Positions 6,238 through 6,475 of a stretch of DNA of 6,475 nucleotides are shown here, in pieces. This DNA is from Pirellulales bacterium (GTDB taxonomy: Bacteria > Planctomycetota > Planctomycetia > Pirellulales > Thermoguttaceae), in the NCBI GenBank assembly GCA_030605745.1, contig JAUWHT010000415.1, forward strand, positions 1-6,475, written 5' to 3'. How positions within the stretch are numbered: the stretch's first letter is position 1; each line of letters starts with the position of its first letter. The position numbers and the translations under genes are program-made. The notes below the pieces were generated by a model. That model did no database searches and had not been told where the DNA came from. It saw only the letters and a list, made by a program, of their open reading frames with translations.

Positions 6238-6336
6238 GTACCGCCGGCGTCCCGCCGGCTGTCTATGGGGGCGTCTCGCCCCTATTCAAGTGAGGGCAGG
6301 ATGCCCTCAGTACAGCCGGCGAGACGCCGGCATTAC
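6238..6336. repeat. Composite REP element, copy C (99 bp)
   Basis: Same length and four-hairpin order as copy B, with changes: first loop GTCCC, second stem ending in T, spacer ATTCAAGT, end ATTAC. In the minus-strand frame that is open in copies A and B this copy has a TAG within its second-hairpin region, so it is not protein-coding in that frame. It lies upstream of the RAYT gene. Confidence 0.9.
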
Positions 6337-6362
6337 TTGGCGCGGCCTTCGGCCGCAACCAA
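6337..6362. other. GC-rich hairpin next to REP copy C
   Basis: A perfect 6-bp stem GCGGCC (6342-6347) / GGCCGC (6351-6356) with loop TTC is extended by TTGG (6337-6340) / CCAA (6359-6362) across a small internal loop. No T-run follows on either strand, so a terminator role is only possible. The bases from 6337 to the window end contain no supported gene. Confidence 0.4.
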
Positions 6363-6370
6363 AGCCGTCA

Positions 6371-6441
6371 AGGGTTCAGGGTTCAGGATTTTCGTGTGAA
6401 ATCGGATACGGTTGGAAGCAAAGTCCTGAACCCTGAACCCT
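6371..6441. repeat. 18-bp perfect inverted repeat of GGGTTCA heptamers
   Basis: AGGGTTCAGGGTTCAGGA (6371-6388) is exactly complementary to 6424-6441, with 35 nt between. Each arm contains two GGGTTCA-type heptamers in tandem, so the arms are repeats within a repeat. Intervening sequence is AT-richer than the surroundings and has no gene. It may be another dispersed palindrome family or a structured RNA; its sequence is unrelated to the REP elements beside it. Confidence 0.7.
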
Positions 6442-6475
6442 AAAACCAGTACGAGCAAAAGTTTGCCAGGGAAAC

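Larger units (their letters stand above)
5246..6336 (-). mobile_element. Putative REPtron: RAYT gene bracketed by composite REP elements
   Basis: A Y1/HUH-type single-domain transposase of the RAYT class is bounded by REP copy A and half copy D on its 3' side and copies B and C on its 5' side. Bacterial RAYTs are known to be flanked by the REP sequences they recognise and are thought to disperse. No target-site duplication or exact end can be seen, so the limits given are simply the outermost REP copies. Confidence 0.5.

Noticed and set aside
5246..6336. CRISPR array
   Set aside because: The repeats are long palindromic composites of about 99 bp, irregularly spaced around a gene, without uniform short repeats and spacers or any cas gene.
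6371..6441. Telomere-like or phage end sequence because of GGGTTCA tandem units
   Set aside because: There are only two units per arm in inverted orientation; this is too short and unlike a telomeric tract.

Overview
The window looks like a chromosomal segment of a planctomycete, probably Pirellulales-like. This is judged from GC-rich coding sequence, from a Gfo/Idh/MocA oxidoreductase and a TIM-barrel epimerase/isomerase beside a secreted DUF6807 (PmoA-like) protein, from a planctomycete-style CAAX-protease-related membrane protein, and from an abundance of REP-like palindromes with a RAYT transposase. The taxonomic call is inference from protein style; there is no rRNA or other marker.

Left half, + strand: the C-terminal part of a Gfo/Idh/MocA dehydrogenase (2-553) is followed after 6 nt by a complete sugar phosphate isomerase/epimerase-type TIM barrel (560-1387). 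After a 112-nt gap containing a small GTAG-hairpin comes a signal-peptide-bearing DUF6807 protein (1500-2447). These three plausibly serve carbohydrate or polyol breakdown. A class II fumarase (fumC, 2525-3949) follows, with a possible extended -10 promoter of its own.

Middle: fumC converges on a small GYD-domain gene (4065-4346, minus) across a 115-nt gap filled mostly by a perfect 26-bp inverted repeat. The GYD gene has a strong Shine-Dalgarno and a good sigma70-like promoter whose spacer holds a 13-bp dyad. Upstream of it on the same strand lies a CPBP/CAAX-type intramembrane protease (4446-5225), probably starting at a TTG codon just outside a repeat.

Right part: a REP-associated tyrosine transposase (RAYT, minus strand, about 5373-6185) is surrounded by three full copies and one half copy of a composite REP element. 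Each full element is built of four short hairpins whose loops are nearly constant while the stems differ. The basic unit is 99 bp (33 codons), and one copy carries an extra 24-bp duplication (123 bp). Copies A and B are open on the minus strand in the frame used by the neighbouring genes, so REP sequence is read into the N-terminus and C-terminus of the RAYT frame and into the longest version of the protease frame. The RAYT and protease frames are the same frame, separated by one TGA. The last 140 nt have no gene, but hold a GC-rich hairpin and an 18-bp inverted repeat made of GGGTTCA heptamers.

The most interesting content is this REP/RAYT region. I see no CRISPR array, tRNA or rRNA, and no sign of a defence system.
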